This document shows positions 42,815 to 50,744 of a stretch of 64,000 nucleotides of DNA, piece by piece. The position numbers and the translations under genes were made by a program. Numbering within the stretch: the first letter of the stretch is position 1; the number at the start of each line of letters is the position of its first letter. The DNA comes from an uncultured Chitinophagaceae bacterium (lineage in GTDB: Bacteria; Bacteroidota; Bacteroidia; Chitinophagales; Chitinophagaceae). Under the pieces are notes generated by a model. The model was not told where the DNA came from, did no database searches, and saw only the letters and a list, made by a program, of their open reading frames with translations. The stretch is taken from assembly GCA_937958995.1 (NCBI GenBank), contig CALGAP010000005.1, positions 186,001 to 250,000 on the forward strand, in the 5' to 3' direction.

Positions 42815-42873
42815 GTAACGGGGCACAGGTTTTGATTTGTAGAAATTGTCCCCATTCGATCAACGGGTTTTAC

Positions 42874-43422
42874 ATGAAAACAAAAATCAGTCTTCTCCAG
42901 GGCGATATCACCACCATTGCGGTAGATGCTATTGTGAATGCCGCCAATTCTTCTTTAATGGGCGGCGGCGGTGTGGATGGCGCTATACATCGCGCGGGAG
43001 GATCAGCTATACTGGAAGAATGCAGGAAGATCGTTGCCCGACAAGGCGGTTGTCCACCCGGCGAAGCAGTAATTACCACAGCCGGACGATTAGCCGCCCA
43101 ATTCGTGATCCATACCGTGGGTCCCATCTGGAATGGCGGTAAGAATAATGAAGAAAAACTGCTTTCTAACTGCTATCGGAATTCTTTGAATCTTGCTCTC
43201 GAAAACGATGTGAAAAGAATTGCTTTTCCAAATATCAGCACAGGTGTTTACCGTTATCCCAAAAAAGAGGCGGCAGCCATTGCGGTTGATACGGTTCAGC
43301 TTTTTTGCGAAGAACACGAAGGATTGAAAGAAGTCATTTTTGTTTGTTTTGATGACGAAAATTATGCTATTTACAAACAGTTAATCAATCAAAAAAGGTC
43401 GGGGAAAAATTATGGCATTTAA
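42874..43422 (+). CDS. Macrodomain protein (O-acetyl-ADP-ribose deacetylase, YmdB-like)
   Basis: 182 residues from the ATG at 42874. The ADP-ribose pocket motifs are intact: ISLLQGDITTIAVDAIVNAA, then NSSLMGGGGVDGAIHRAGG and NISTGVYRYPKKEAA. This is the MacroD/YmdB type, which removes the acetyl group from O-acetyl-ADP-ribose or ADP-ribose from acidic residues. It has no DarT toxin partner nearby. Its end overlaps the next gene by 11 bases. Position next to a DNA alkylation repair gene is suggestive but not proof of a joint role. Confidence 0.94.
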   Translation: MKTKISLLQGDITTIAVDAIVNAANSSLMGGGGVDGAIHRAGGSAILEECRKIVARQGGCPPGEAVITTAGRLAAQFVIHTVGPIWNGGKNNEEKLLSNCYRNSLNLALENDVKRIAFPNISTGVYRYPKKEAAAIAVDTVQLFCEEHEGLKEVIFVCFDDENYAIYKQLINQKRSGKNYGI

Positions 43423-44413
43423 AGCGCTTTGGGTTACCGAAAACAGCCAGGGAAAATTCGAACGAAACATCGTTGAAAGATCTATTGATGACCTGCCTCC
43501 CGGCGATGTGCTGGTGGCAGTGCATTATTCGTCGCTCAACTATAAAGATGCCATGTCGGCCACCGGCAATAAAGGCATCACGCGCAAATACCCGCACACG
43601 CCCGGCATTGATGCAGCGGGTGTGGTGGAATTGAGCAGGAATCCCAATTTCGCAACGGGCGATGAAGTGATCGTCACCGGTTATGATCTCGGCATGAACA
43701 CCTGCGGCGGTTATGGACAATACATCCGTGTGCCCGCAGAATGGGTGGTAAAAAAACCGGAACAACTCACATTAAAAGAAGCAATGATCATTGGCACTGC
43801 GGGTTTTACCGCTGCCAGTGCCCTTTATAAACTGGAGTTGATGGAGCAATCGCCCGGGCGCGGTCCCGTGGTAGTTACCGGCGCTACCGGCGGTGTGGGA
43901 AGTTTATCGGTAGCATTGCTTTCGAAAGCAGGTTATGAAGTGATTGCCATTACGGGTAAAGAAAATGGTGCGGAATACCTTCAACACCTGGGTGCTGCGC
44001 AGGTAGAGAAAAGAGACTTCGTAAATGATACCTCCGGCAAAGCCTTGCTGAAGCCGCGCTGGGCTAATGCCATTGATACAGTTGGCGGCAACACCCTGGT
44101 CACTTTATTAAAAGCCTGTAAAGTGGATGGCTGCGTAGTAAGCACCGGCCTGGTAAGCTCCCCGCAATTGCCCAACATGACAGTATATCCTTTTATTTTA
44201 AATGGGGTGAGCCTGTTGGGTATCGGTTCTGCCGAAACAGCCATGACTACGCGACTGGCTATCTGGAATAAGCTGGCCACTGACTGGAATATTAATGAAA
44301 AACTTTCAGTAATCGCCAAAGAAGTGGACCTGGAAGAGCTGAACGATACTTATATTGATATGATTCTGGAAGGAAAGATCATGGGCCGCATAGTTGTAAA
44401 CCTACGCGATTAA
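43412..44413 (+). CDS. YhdH/YhfP-family quinone oxidoreductase (acrylyl-CoA reductase-like)
   Basis: 333 residues, medium-chain dehydrogenase fold without zinc ligands. Landmarks are DALVAVHYSSLNYKDAMS-type residues (here VAVHYSSLNYKDAMSATG), KYPHTPGIDAAGVVE, GTAGFTAASALYKLE and the nucleotide motif VVTGATGGVGSLSVALL. YhdH/AcuI members reduce acrylyl-CoA or other alpha,beta-unsaturated compounds with NADPH. It acts in the cytosol. It overlaps the macrodomain gene by 11 bases and is followed five bases later by the 2Fe-2S reductase. Confidence 0.92.
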   Translation: MAFKALWVTENSQGKFERNIVERSIDDLPPGDVLVAVHYSSLNYKDAMSATGNKGITRKYPHTPGIDAAGVVELSRNPNFATGDEVIVTGYDLGMNTCGGYGQYIRVPAEWVVKKPEQLTLKEAMIIGTAGFTAASALYKLELMEQSPGRGPVVVTGATGGVGSLSVALLSKAGYEVIAITGKENGAEYLQHLGAAQVEKRDFVNDTSGKALLKPRWANAIDTVGGNTLVTLLKACKVDGCVVSTGLVSSPQLPNMTVYPFILNGVSLLGIGSAETAMTTRLAIWNKLATDWNINEKLSVIAKEVDLEELNDTYIDMILEGKIMGRIVVNLRD

Positions 44414-44418
44414 TTTCA

Positions 44419-45459
44419 ATGGATATAATACAATGGAAAGTAGCGCAGGTAGTGCCCGAAACGCGGGAAACGATCACCTATGTGTTGGAACCCCTGGACG
44501 GCAAGCCTGTTAAGTATGAAGCTGGTCAGTTTTTGACCTTTCTCTTCGAACACCATGGCCAGGAATTACGTCGCTCCTACTCAATGTCATCCACTCCGGG
44601 TATTGATGAGCATATTTCCGTGACGGTTAAGCGAAAAGTGAACGGCGCCATTTCCCGCTATATACAACTACGCTGGCGCAAAGGCACAATTGTAAGGACC
44701 ATTCAGCCTACCGGCATGTTTCGTATTGATACGGATACCAATGCAAAGCGGACATTCCTGTTTATCGCGGCGGGCAGTGGTATTGTGCCGATATTTAGCC
44801 TGTTAAAAAAAGTACTGCATTTCGAGCCGAAGAGCCGCGTAATATTGATCAATCAAAACTTTGATGAAGACCGCATCATATTCCGCGAAGCGCTGCTCGG
44901 TCTTGAAAAGCGGTTTGGTGAAAGGTTTAAGCTGATTAATTTATTAAGTAATCCCAGTGATCATTCCGTTGCTCCCCAGAGACTAAACAATACGTTGCTG
45001 GAGCAAATGATTCTGCAAACTGGTGTGCTCAGCGATAGGGAGAACACTTTCTTTTATACCTGCGGACCATTATTATTTATGAAAATGGTGGAGTTTACCG
45101 TGCGGGTGATGGGATTTGAAGGATCCCAGGTGCGGAAAGAAAATTTTACCATAGAATCTATTCCTACTCCACGGTTTACGATGGAGTCGGTGCCGAGGCA
45201 AGTGACGGTGCAATATGGTAGCGACAGGTATGAGTTTACTACCACCTACCCTTCCAATATTTTGCAGTCTGCCTTGGATAACCACATCACGCTTCCCTAT
45301 AGCTGTCGCGCGGGCAGATGTTCGAGTTGTGTGGCAAAATGTGTGAGCGGGTCGGTGAAGATGAGCGTAAACGACGTGCTGACAGAAAAAGACCTGGCAG
45401 ACGGGTTGGTACTGACTTGTGTTGGTTATGCGGAAACGGATGTAGTGTTAGAATTCTGA
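44419..45459 (+). CDS. 2Fe-2S flavodoxin-type reductase (PaaE-like)
   Basis: 346 residues in the order FAD domain, NAD(P) domain, plant-type ferredoxin. The FAD site is LRRSYSMSSTPG, the nucleotide site FLFIAAGSGIVPIFSLLKK and FYTCGPLLFMKMVEFTV, and the cluster Cys residues are in YSCRAGRCSSCVAKC with a fourth in LVLTCVGYAETD. It transfers electrons from NAD(P)H through FAD to a one-electron acceptor. PaaE serves the phenylacetyl-CoA epoxygenase, but none of those genes are here, so the partner is unknown. It ends the plus-strand series begun at 41974. Confidence 0.92.
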   Translation: MDIIQWKVAQVVPETRETITYVLEPLDGKPVKYEAGQFLTFLFEHHGQELRRSYSMSSTPGIDEHISVTVKRKVNGAISRYIQLRWRKGTIVRTIQPTGMFRIDTDTNAKRTFLFIAAGSGIVPIFSLLKKVLHFEPKSRVILINQNFDEDRIIFREALLGLEKRFGERFKLINLLSNPSDHSVAPQRLNNTLLEQMILQTGVLSDRENTFFYTCGPLLFMKMVEFTVRVMGFEGSQVRKENFTIESIPTPRFTMESVPRQVTVQYGSDRYEFTTTYPSNILQSALDNHITLPYSCRAGRCSSCVAKCVSGSVKMSVNDVLTEKDLADGLVLTCVGYAETDVVLEF

Positions 45460-45534
45460 ATTGGATTTCTTCCAAGTTTTCCGCACGATCGACTCGCGCT
45501 TGCCGTCGCAATAGTCTTACGTACTTATATTATT

Positions 45535-46020
45535 CTAGCGCAGTTCCTCGCTGCTAAATCCTAACGGCAACAGCATCGCCGCGTCGGTAATCACATATAT
45601 CTTCCCTTCCAATCCGCCCAAAATTAACCTGATGTGGTGCGCCACCCTGTTACTAAACTCCTGCAATGCCTGCCGGCAGATGCCACAGGGAGTGATGGGA
45701 TGATCGCTGGGGCCATTGGCCGATTGGTAGCTGATGGCCATCGATTCAATGGGAACTTTGGGATATAAGGAGGAAGCAGAAGCCAGTAATACTCGTTCGG
45801 CGCAGAGACCTGCGGGAAAGGAAGCATTCTCCTGGTTGGAACCCGCCACAATTTCGCCATTGGCCATTTTGGCTACGGCACCTACGCGAAACTGCGAGTA
45901 TGGAGCATAGGCATGTTCGGTTACTTCGCGCGCTTCCTGCAACAACCAGGCATCTTCATCATTCAGTTCGTCGATGGAGTCATACACCTCGTACGCAAAT
46001 TTGTATTCGTCTTTTTTCAT
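45535..46020 (-). CDS. cdd: Cytidine deaminase
   Basis: 161 residues. The zinc site is clear: NQENASFPAGLCAERVLLAS (Cys and Glu) and TPCGICRQALQEF (two Cys). The AYAPYSQFRVGAVAKMANGE block is also typical. The enzyme converts cytidine and deoxycytidine to uridine and deoxyuridine in pyrimidine salvage. It starts ten bases after the lepB stop on the same strand and probably shares its transcript. Confidence 0.95.
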   Translation of the reverse strand: MKKDEYKFAYEVYDSIDELNDEDAWLLQEAREVTEHAYAPYSQFRVGAVAKMANGEIVAGSNQENASFPAGLCAERVLLASASSLYPKVPIESMAISYQSANGPSDHPITPCGICRQALQEFSNRVAHHIRLILGGLEGKIYVITDAAMLLPLGFSSEELR

Positions 46021-46030
46021 ACCGCCCTTT

Positions 46031-47608
46031 TTATTGTATCGTTTTGAAAAGGCGTTTCCAACGAGGGCCGTTTTCCCAGCTCATCCATATCAGCCAGGCC
46101 TCGCCTACAATATGGTCTTCCGGAACAAAACCCCAGAAGCGGCTGTCTTGCGAACGATGACGGTTATCACCCATCATCCAGTAATAGTTCATCTTGAAAG
46201 TATAGGTGGTAGCTTCCTGGCCATTGATGAAAATCTTACCATCGCGCTCTTCCCATTGATTGTTTTCATAAACCTGTATCGTGCGTTTGTAGAATGCAAT
46301 ATTTTCCTTCGTCAATTCAATAGTGGCGCCTTTCTTCGGAATCCACAATTTTCCAAAGCGGTCAACCGACCAGCGGGCAACTGAGGTATCGCGTGGGAAA
46401 ATGCGGGGCTCATAGCTGGTATCAATATGAGGAGTAATGCTGGTTACACCGGGAATCTTTCGAACAATTTCCGCTTCAGTTTCAGTAAGGTTAAGCACAT
46501 ACTGGTTGCCGCCGGTAAGATAGTCAGAACCGTCCCTGTTTAATCTTACTCCTGCTTCTTCAAGTTCTTCGGGACTTAGAATCTTATTGTTGGTGATAAC
46601 GTTGTACTCAGTGGCCGCAGTGGATGATATGAAAGCTTTTTCTCCATTCACATACAACACGCCGTCTCTTATTTCAATTGTATCGCCGGGAATTCCAACA
46701 CAGCGTTTGATATAATTTTCACGCTTATCAACGGGGCGCGTAGCAATGGTATATTGATCCCAAACGGCATCGCGGGCACGTTGTGCAGCCAGCGCGCGCA
46801 CCTTTGCTTCGTCGTTGGGGAACTGCCTCCTTAACTGAACCTGTTCCGCCATTTCCTGTCGCAGCAGAATATCATAATACGGGTCTGCCGAATCAAATTC
46901 CTTAGTGAGCGTATCGCCGGCGGGGAAATTGAAAACCACTACGTCGTTGCGCTTTACCGGGCTGGCAAACCAGCGGGTATAGGGCAACTTGATAACCTCG
47001 GTATATGATTTAACATTCAGCAGCGGAATGGTATGATGCACGAAAGGAACAGCCAGCGGCGTATTGGGAATACGCGGGCCATAACTCAGCTTGCTCACGA
47101 AAAGGAAATCGTTCACCAGCAGGGTCTTTTCCATCGAGCCGGTGGGAATGGTATAGGCTTCAAACACAAATACGCGGATAAGCGTGGCTGCCACCACGGC
47201 AAATACGCCGGCATCGAGCCATTCGCGGGCGGTAGATTTCTTATGGTTTTTGACAGCTTTATATCCAAGGAACTTTTCCTTTTCATTGAAACCCAGGTAA
47301 GGGAAATATATGACGGAAAGCAGTGCGGCGGCTGCGTGCTCCAGGAATCCGAACTTTCCGAACAGTTTTACCCATTCCACCAAAAGCCACATGCTGATAA
47401 ACCAGCCAACGATAGGTATGAACTGCCAGAACCACCAATGACGGGAAATATGAGCCGCCTTTACGATTTCCCAGGTATTGAGAAATGGTACGAAGGCTTT
47501 CCATCCCGGGATACCGGCTTTCTGAAACATTTTGAATAAACCTACGGCTGGTAAAAGCACTATTAAGAGCGAGATCAGTATGATAATCGTCAGATCGTGT
47601 AAACTCAT
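46031..47608 (-). CDS. lepB: Signal peptidase I (large Bacteroidota form)
   Basis: 525 residues, much longer than the Escherichia enzyme, as is usual in Bacteroidota. An N-terminal membrane domain of about 110 residues with several hydrophobic segments (DUF5684-like; WKAFVPFLNTWEIVKAAHIS) precedes the S26 peptidase. The catalytic Ser is Ser158 in YTIPTGSMEKTL and the Lys lies in VKRNDVVVFNFPAGD and KRCVGIPGDTIEI; the last box is MGDNRHRSQDSRFWGFVP. It cleaves signal peptides at the periplasmic face of the inner membrane. It is divergent from the CarH-like regulator gene. Confidence 0.96.
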   Translation of the reverse strand: MSLHDLTIIILISLLIVLLPAVGLFKMFQKAGIPGWKAFVPFLNTWEIVKAAHISRHWWFWQFIPIVGWFISMWLLVEWVKLFGKFGFLEHAAAALLSVIYFPYLGFNEKEKFLGYKAVKNHKKSTAREWLDAGVFAVVAATLIRVFVFEAYTIPTGSMEKTLLVNDFLFVSKLSYGPRIPNTPLAVPFVHHTIPLLNVKSYTEVIKLPYTRWFASPVKRNDVVVFNFPAGDTLTKEFDSADPYYDILLRQEMAEQVQLRRQFPNDEAKVRALAAQRARDAVWDQYTIATRPVDKRENYIKRCVGIPGDTIEIRDGVLYVNGEKAFISSTAATEYNVITNNKILSPEELEEAGVRLNRDGSDYLTGGNQYVLNLTETEAEIVRKIPGVTSITPHIDTSYEPRIFPRDTSVARWSVDRFGKLWIPKKGATIELTKENIAFYKRTIQVYENNQWEERDGKIFINGQEATTYTFKMNYYWMMGDNRHRSQDSRFWGFVPEDHIVGEAWLIWMSWENGPRWKRLFKTIQ

Positions 47609-47634
47609 TCCGGAGCTATTTATAAAAATTCGGG

Positions 47635-47642
47635 CAAAAATA
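47635..47642 (-). promoter_or_regulatory. Putative lepB promoter, -7 element
   Basis: TATTTTTG on the minus strand fits TAnnTTTG and lies 27 bases before the lepB ATG. No convincing -33 element. Confidence 0.35.
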
Positions 47643-47705
47643 CCATATTAATTGTGACTTAAACGGGCTGATTACGAACAATTTGCTAAAAATGGTGTAA
47701 TTCTA

Positions 47706-47745
47706 ACCTGTAAACGTATCAACGCCTGATTTAATTTGAACAGGT
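47706..47745. promoter_or_regulatory. Spaced inverted repeat upstream of the CarH-like regulator
   Basis: ACCTGT (47706-47711) and ACAGGT (47740-47745) are perfect complements 28 bases apart, between the divergent lepB and regulator genes. A self-regulatory operator is possible for a MerR-type protein, but short arms like these can occur by chance. Confidence 0.25.
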
Positions 47746-47782
47746 GCAAAAGTTGTAATATCTTACTTTTTGTAACCCAATC

Positions 47783-48661
47783 ATGAACTTTTTTTCTATA
47801 AGAGATATAGCAAACCTCACCGGAATTAAAGCCCATACCCTGCGCATCTGGGAACAGCGGTACCAGCTTTTCTGTCCCAAAAGACGCGAAAGCAAGCACC
47901 GTTTCTATGATAATGAAGACTTAAAGTACATTCTTCGCATAGCCTATCTTTATAATAATGGATATAAGATTTCTCAAATTGCCGGTCTTACCCAGGACCA
48001 GATCATGCAGCTGGCACTGGAATTAAAACCTAATGACGACAATTTCGATATCTATATCAACCTGCTCACCGAAGCGGCGATTGACCTCGACCAGCAACGT
48101 TTCGATAAAATTCTGCATACGTTGGTATTGCACGCTGGTTTTGAAAAAAGCGTGATCAGGGTGTTGTTTCCCCTGCTGAAAAAGATCGGCCTCTTGTGGC
48201 TTACGGGCAATGTGATTCCAGCCCAGGAACATTTTGCCAGCGCACTCATCATCAAAAAATTGCTGGTGGCCATCGATGGACTGGAAAAACCAGTGGCGAA
48301 TGAAAATCGAAGAGTGTTGCTGTTTACGCCGGTTGGAGAATTGCATGAAATTCCACTTCTCTTTATGCATTATATGCTGAAGAAAAACGGTGTGCCGCAG
48401 GTTTATCTGGGAAAAAATGTATCGTTGGAAATGTTGGAACTGATATGCCAACATCACGAGGTTAACCAACTTTATTTCCATGTAATCACCAATCTCACCC
48501 GCTGCGATATCAAGGAATATTTATGCCGGCTTTCGCGCCTCTTCCCTGAAAAGGAAATCATTTTCTCCGGCTCACACGCCTGTCAATGCCAGGGCGCACC
48601 CGACAACGTGCGCAGGCTTGGCTGCAATGAAGAATTGCTGGAATTCGCAAGACCTGCATAG
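47783..48661 (+). CDS. CarH-like MerR-family regulator with a cobalamin-binding domain
   Basis: 292 residues. An N-terminal MerR helix-turn-helix (IRDIANLTGIKAHTLRIWEQ, RRESKHRFYDNEDL) is followed by a helical domain carrying W139-x9-E149-H150 (LLWLTGNVIPAQEHF), the signature that places adenosylcobalamin in CarH photoreceptors. The C-terminal Rossmann-like domain has E186-L-H188-x-x-P191, matching the ExHxxG cobalamin motif except for the final Gly. CarH represses carotenoid and light-response genes in the dark and lets go in light. No carotenoid gene is in the window, so targets are unknown. Confidence 0.87.
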   Translation: MNFFSIRDIANLTGIKAHTLRIWEQRYQLFCPKRRESKHRFYDNEDLKYILRIAYLYNNGYKISQIAGLTQDQIMQLALELKPNDDNFDIYINLLTEAAIDLDQQRFDKILHTLVLHAGFEKSVIRVLFPLLKKIGLLWLTGNVIPAQEHFASALIIKKLLVAIDGLEKPVANENRRVLLFTPVGELHEIPLLFMHYMLKKNGVPQVYLGKNVSLEMLELICQHHEVNQLYFHVITNLTRCDIKEYLCRLSRLFPEKEIIFSGSHACQCQGAPDNVRRLGCNEELLEFARPA

Positions 48662-48669
48662 GCGTAGCA

Positions 48670-49833
48670 TTACCGCTTCGGCAAGACGTAAGTATGTACG
48701 TCGTCTGCAGTGATTGTTTTCCCCGACAGAATAATCAACCGCTCCACTACGTTGCGCAGCTCGCGGATATTTCCAGTCCAGTTATGCTCTTTCAGCGCGT
48801 CAATCGCTTCCTTATCGATCGCTTTCTTTGCTATGCCATAATCGCTGCAGATATCGGTCAGGAATTTGTCAACCAGCAAGGGAATATCATCGCGACGGTC
48901 GTTCAGTGATGGCACGTGAATGATGATCACGCTGAGACGATGGTATAAGTCGAGGCGGAAATTTTTCTCTTCCACTTCTTTCAGCAGATCTTTATTGGTA
49001 GCGGCAATCACGCGCACATCCACGTTGATATCTTTATCGCCACCCACGCGGGTGATCTTGCCTTCCTGCAATGCGCGCAACACCTTGGCCTGCGCATTCA
49101 GGCTCATATCGCCAATTTCATCGAGAAATAAAGTGCCGCCGTGTGCCTGTTCAAATTTCCCGATGCGTTGTTTTACTGCAGAAGTGAACGATCCCTTTTC
49201 GTGACCGAACAATTCGCTTTCGATCAGTTCGCTGGGAATAGCGGCGCAGTTCACTTCCACCAGCGGGCCCGATGCACGATTGCTTTTTTCATGCACCCAG
49301 CGTGCCACGAGTTCCTTACCTACACCATTTTCGCCCGTTATGAGAATACGCGCTTCAGTGGGCGCCACTTTATCGATGGTTTCTTTGATCTTTACAATGG
49401 GTCCCGATTCACCGATCATTTCTTCCACCTTGCTCACTTTGCGTTTGAGCACTTTTGTCTCGGCCACCAGGTTGGTCTTATCCATCGCGTTGCGGATCGT
49501 GATGAGCAGGCGGTTCAGATCTGGTGGTTTGGAAATATAATCGTATGCGCCCTTTTTCACGGCTTCCACCGCGGTTTCGATGGTACCATGACCAGAGATC
49601 ATGATCACCGGAATATCGGGATTGGACTCGCGTGCTTTGTCGAGAAATTCTATGCCGTCGAGCTTGGGCATTTTGATATCACAAAGCACCACGTCGTAAT
49701 TTTTCTCGCGGAAACGTTTCAGGCCCTCCTCCCCATCACTCGCTTCTTCAATTTTGTAGCCCTCATAAGAAAGTATCTCACTCAATGTCTTGCGAATCGC
49801 TTTTTCGTCGTCGATGATTAAAATGTTTGACAT
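48670..49833 (-). CDS. Sigma-54-type response regulator without a DNA-binding domain
   Basis: 387 residues from the ATG at 49833. A receiver domain (IDDEKAIRKTL, phospho-acceptor Asp52 in VVLCDIKMP, K in YISKPPDL) is joined to a AAA+ domain with Walker A (ITGENGVGKELVA), Walker B (GGTLFLDEIGD) and sensor II region (NWTGNIRELRNVVERL). The usual GAFTGA loop that contacts sigma-54 is GSFTSA here. The protein ends 20 residues after the AAA+ domain (DDVHTYVLPKR), so the Fis-type HTH is missing. It may act through another protein or bind no DNA. It converges on the CarH-like gene with eight bases between stops. Confidence 0.92.
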   Translation of the reverse strand: MSNILIIDDEKAIRKTLSEILSYEGYKIEEASDGEEGLKRFREKNYDVVLCDIKMPKLDGIEFLDKARESNPDIPVIMISGHGTIETAVEAVKKGAYDYISKPPDLNRLLITIRNAMDKTNLVAETKVLKRKVSKVEEMIGESGPIVKIKETIDKVAPTEARILITGENGVGKELVARWVHEKSNRASGPLVEVNCAAIPSELIESELFGHEKGSFTSAVKQRIGKFEQAHGGTLFLDEIGDMSLNAQAKVLRALQEGKITRVGGDKDINVDVRVIAATNKDLLKEVEEKNFRLDLYHRLSVIIIHVPSLNDRRDDIPLLVDKFLTDICSDYGIAKKAIDKEAIDALKEHNWTGNIRELRNVVERLIILSGKTITADDVHTYVLPKR

Positions 49834-49892
49834 ATACAATTAACAGTCATTTGCTATGGAAAAATTAAGGCCTTTTCTCTAATCGGAAACCC

Positions 49893-49900
49893 CAAAAATA
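49893..49900 (-). promoter_or_regulatory. Possible -7 element for the response regulator gene
   Basis: TATTTTTG on the minus strand, 60 bases before the start codon at 49833; exact TAnnTTTG match but no -33 partner. Confidence 0.3.
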
Positions 49901-49924
49901 GCCAATATGAAGGTTCGATGACTA

Positions 49925-50318
49925 GTGGCAATAATTTTGCCGTTTTTTGCTCAATGTCAACCCGCTGCGCCTTATGTGACAGAACAGTTTGCCGTGCTTG
50001 ATACTTCTGTCGGAAAAAAGGATCTCCAACAGGGAAAAACAGCTGCAACCCGTTTCGCTATTCACGGAAATACAAGCAGGTGATATAATCATCCAGGGTG
50101 GATTTCCAGGTCATGCCGTCATAGTGATGGATGTTGCGGCTGATACCGCGATTAATAAGATCTTCCTGGTGGCGCAGAGTTATATGCCGGCGCAGGATAT
50201 ACATATACTGGTAAACCCTGGCGGCGACCTAAATCCCCGGTATTCTGCAAATTCCCATAACTCGCTCATTTACAGCCCGGAATGGACTTTTAGTAAAAAA
50301 CACTTTCGGCGCTGGTGA
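49925..50318 (+). pseudogene. Decayed DUF4846 gene with internal deletions and a frame change
   Basis: From a GTG at 49925 one frame reads a signal-peptide-like start (IILPFFAQCQPAAPYV) and then EQFAVLDTSVGKKDLQQ, a block from the front half of DUF4846 proteins. The homology then continues in another frame as EKQLQPVSLFTEIQAGDIII, QGGFPGHAVIVMDVA and FLVAQSYMPAQDIHIL up to PEWTFSKKHFRRW, which is the end of the family. The region between these blocks and the region before FAVLD are missing. Intact members are about 270-300 residues by my recollection. This is a remnant, not a working gene. Confidence 0.72.
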
Positions 50319-50416
50319 AAGAAAAATTGTTAAAGTTTGCTTGCAAAAACGACAGACGGGTATTATTTTAGAAGCGATATCTTTTGAAAACCGTAACAAA
50401 TTAAAAAACAGTAACT

Positions 50417-50554
50417 ATGAAAGCTCACCTACATGCCCGTCAACATTCAGCAAGTCCTGTTGTGAAAAGGGTTGCTATTCTTGGTGGATTTGCACTAGCG
50501 TTTGCCTGGCTGTTCTTAGAATTCTGCTCTACAATCGTCAACTTATTCGAATAA
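50417..50554 (+). CDS. 45-residue single-span membrane miniprotein
   Basis: The frame starts at the ATG at 50417 and stops at 50554. The product begins MKAHLHARQHSASPVVKR, a basic and His-rich head, continues with one hydrophobic helix (about residues 19-38, VAILGGFALAFAWLFLEF) and ends STIVNLFE. It would sit in the inner membrane with the basic head in the cytosol. Support for a real gene: a TATCTTTTG element (50378-50386) near the Bacteroidota -7 consensus lies upstream and a strong terminator begins 24 bases after the stop, so it makes its own short transcript. I do not recognise a family. A small RNA overlapping this frame is the alternative. Confidence 0.55.
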   Translation: MKAHLHARQHSASPVVKRVAILGGFALAFAWLFLEFCSTIVNLFE

Positions 50555-50577
50555 TACAATCGAGCAAGCAATTTCAA

Positions 50578-50612
50578 CCCGGTAGTTATCGAATGATTAC
50601 CGGGATTTTTTT
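50578..50612 (+). terminator. Rho-independent terminator after the 45-codon ORF
   Basis: CCCGGTA and TACCGGG form a perfect seven-base stem with a 12- to 13-base loop, followed by ATTTTTTTT. Confidence 0.85.
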
Positions 50613-50652
50613 TGAATACAGAATTTGAATATGAAGCTAAATGTATAAAAAC

Positions 50653-50688
50653 AAAAAAGCCGAACTGAATTCACCACTTCGGCCTTTT
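50653..50688 (-). terminator. Terminator after pdhB, possibly bidirectional
   Basis: Stem GCCGAA / TTCGGC with a 13-base loop, followed on the minus strand by TTTTTTG and on the plus strand by CTTTT. It lies about 57 bases after the pdhB stop. Confidence 0.7.
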
Positions 50689-50700
50689 CGATTTTAAATA

Positions 50701-50734
50701 TTCAAATTCAAATTCCTTGTTCAAATTCAAATTC
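50701..50734. repeat. Direct repeat of a 15-mer, part of the intergenic repeat family
   Basis: TTCAAATTCAAATTC occurs twice (50701-50715 and 50720-50734) separated by CTTG. Read on the minus strand the junction gives GAACAAGGAATTTGAAT, nearly the same as the core of the element at 7139. Confidence 0.5.
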
Positions 50735-50744
50735 AACATTCTTT

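Noticed and set aside
42874..43422. DarTG-like toxin-antitoxin system because of the macrodomain
   Set aside because: No DarT-type ADP-ribosyltransferase lies next to it; the domain is the stand-alone YmdB/MacroD kind, in a metabolic and repair gene series.
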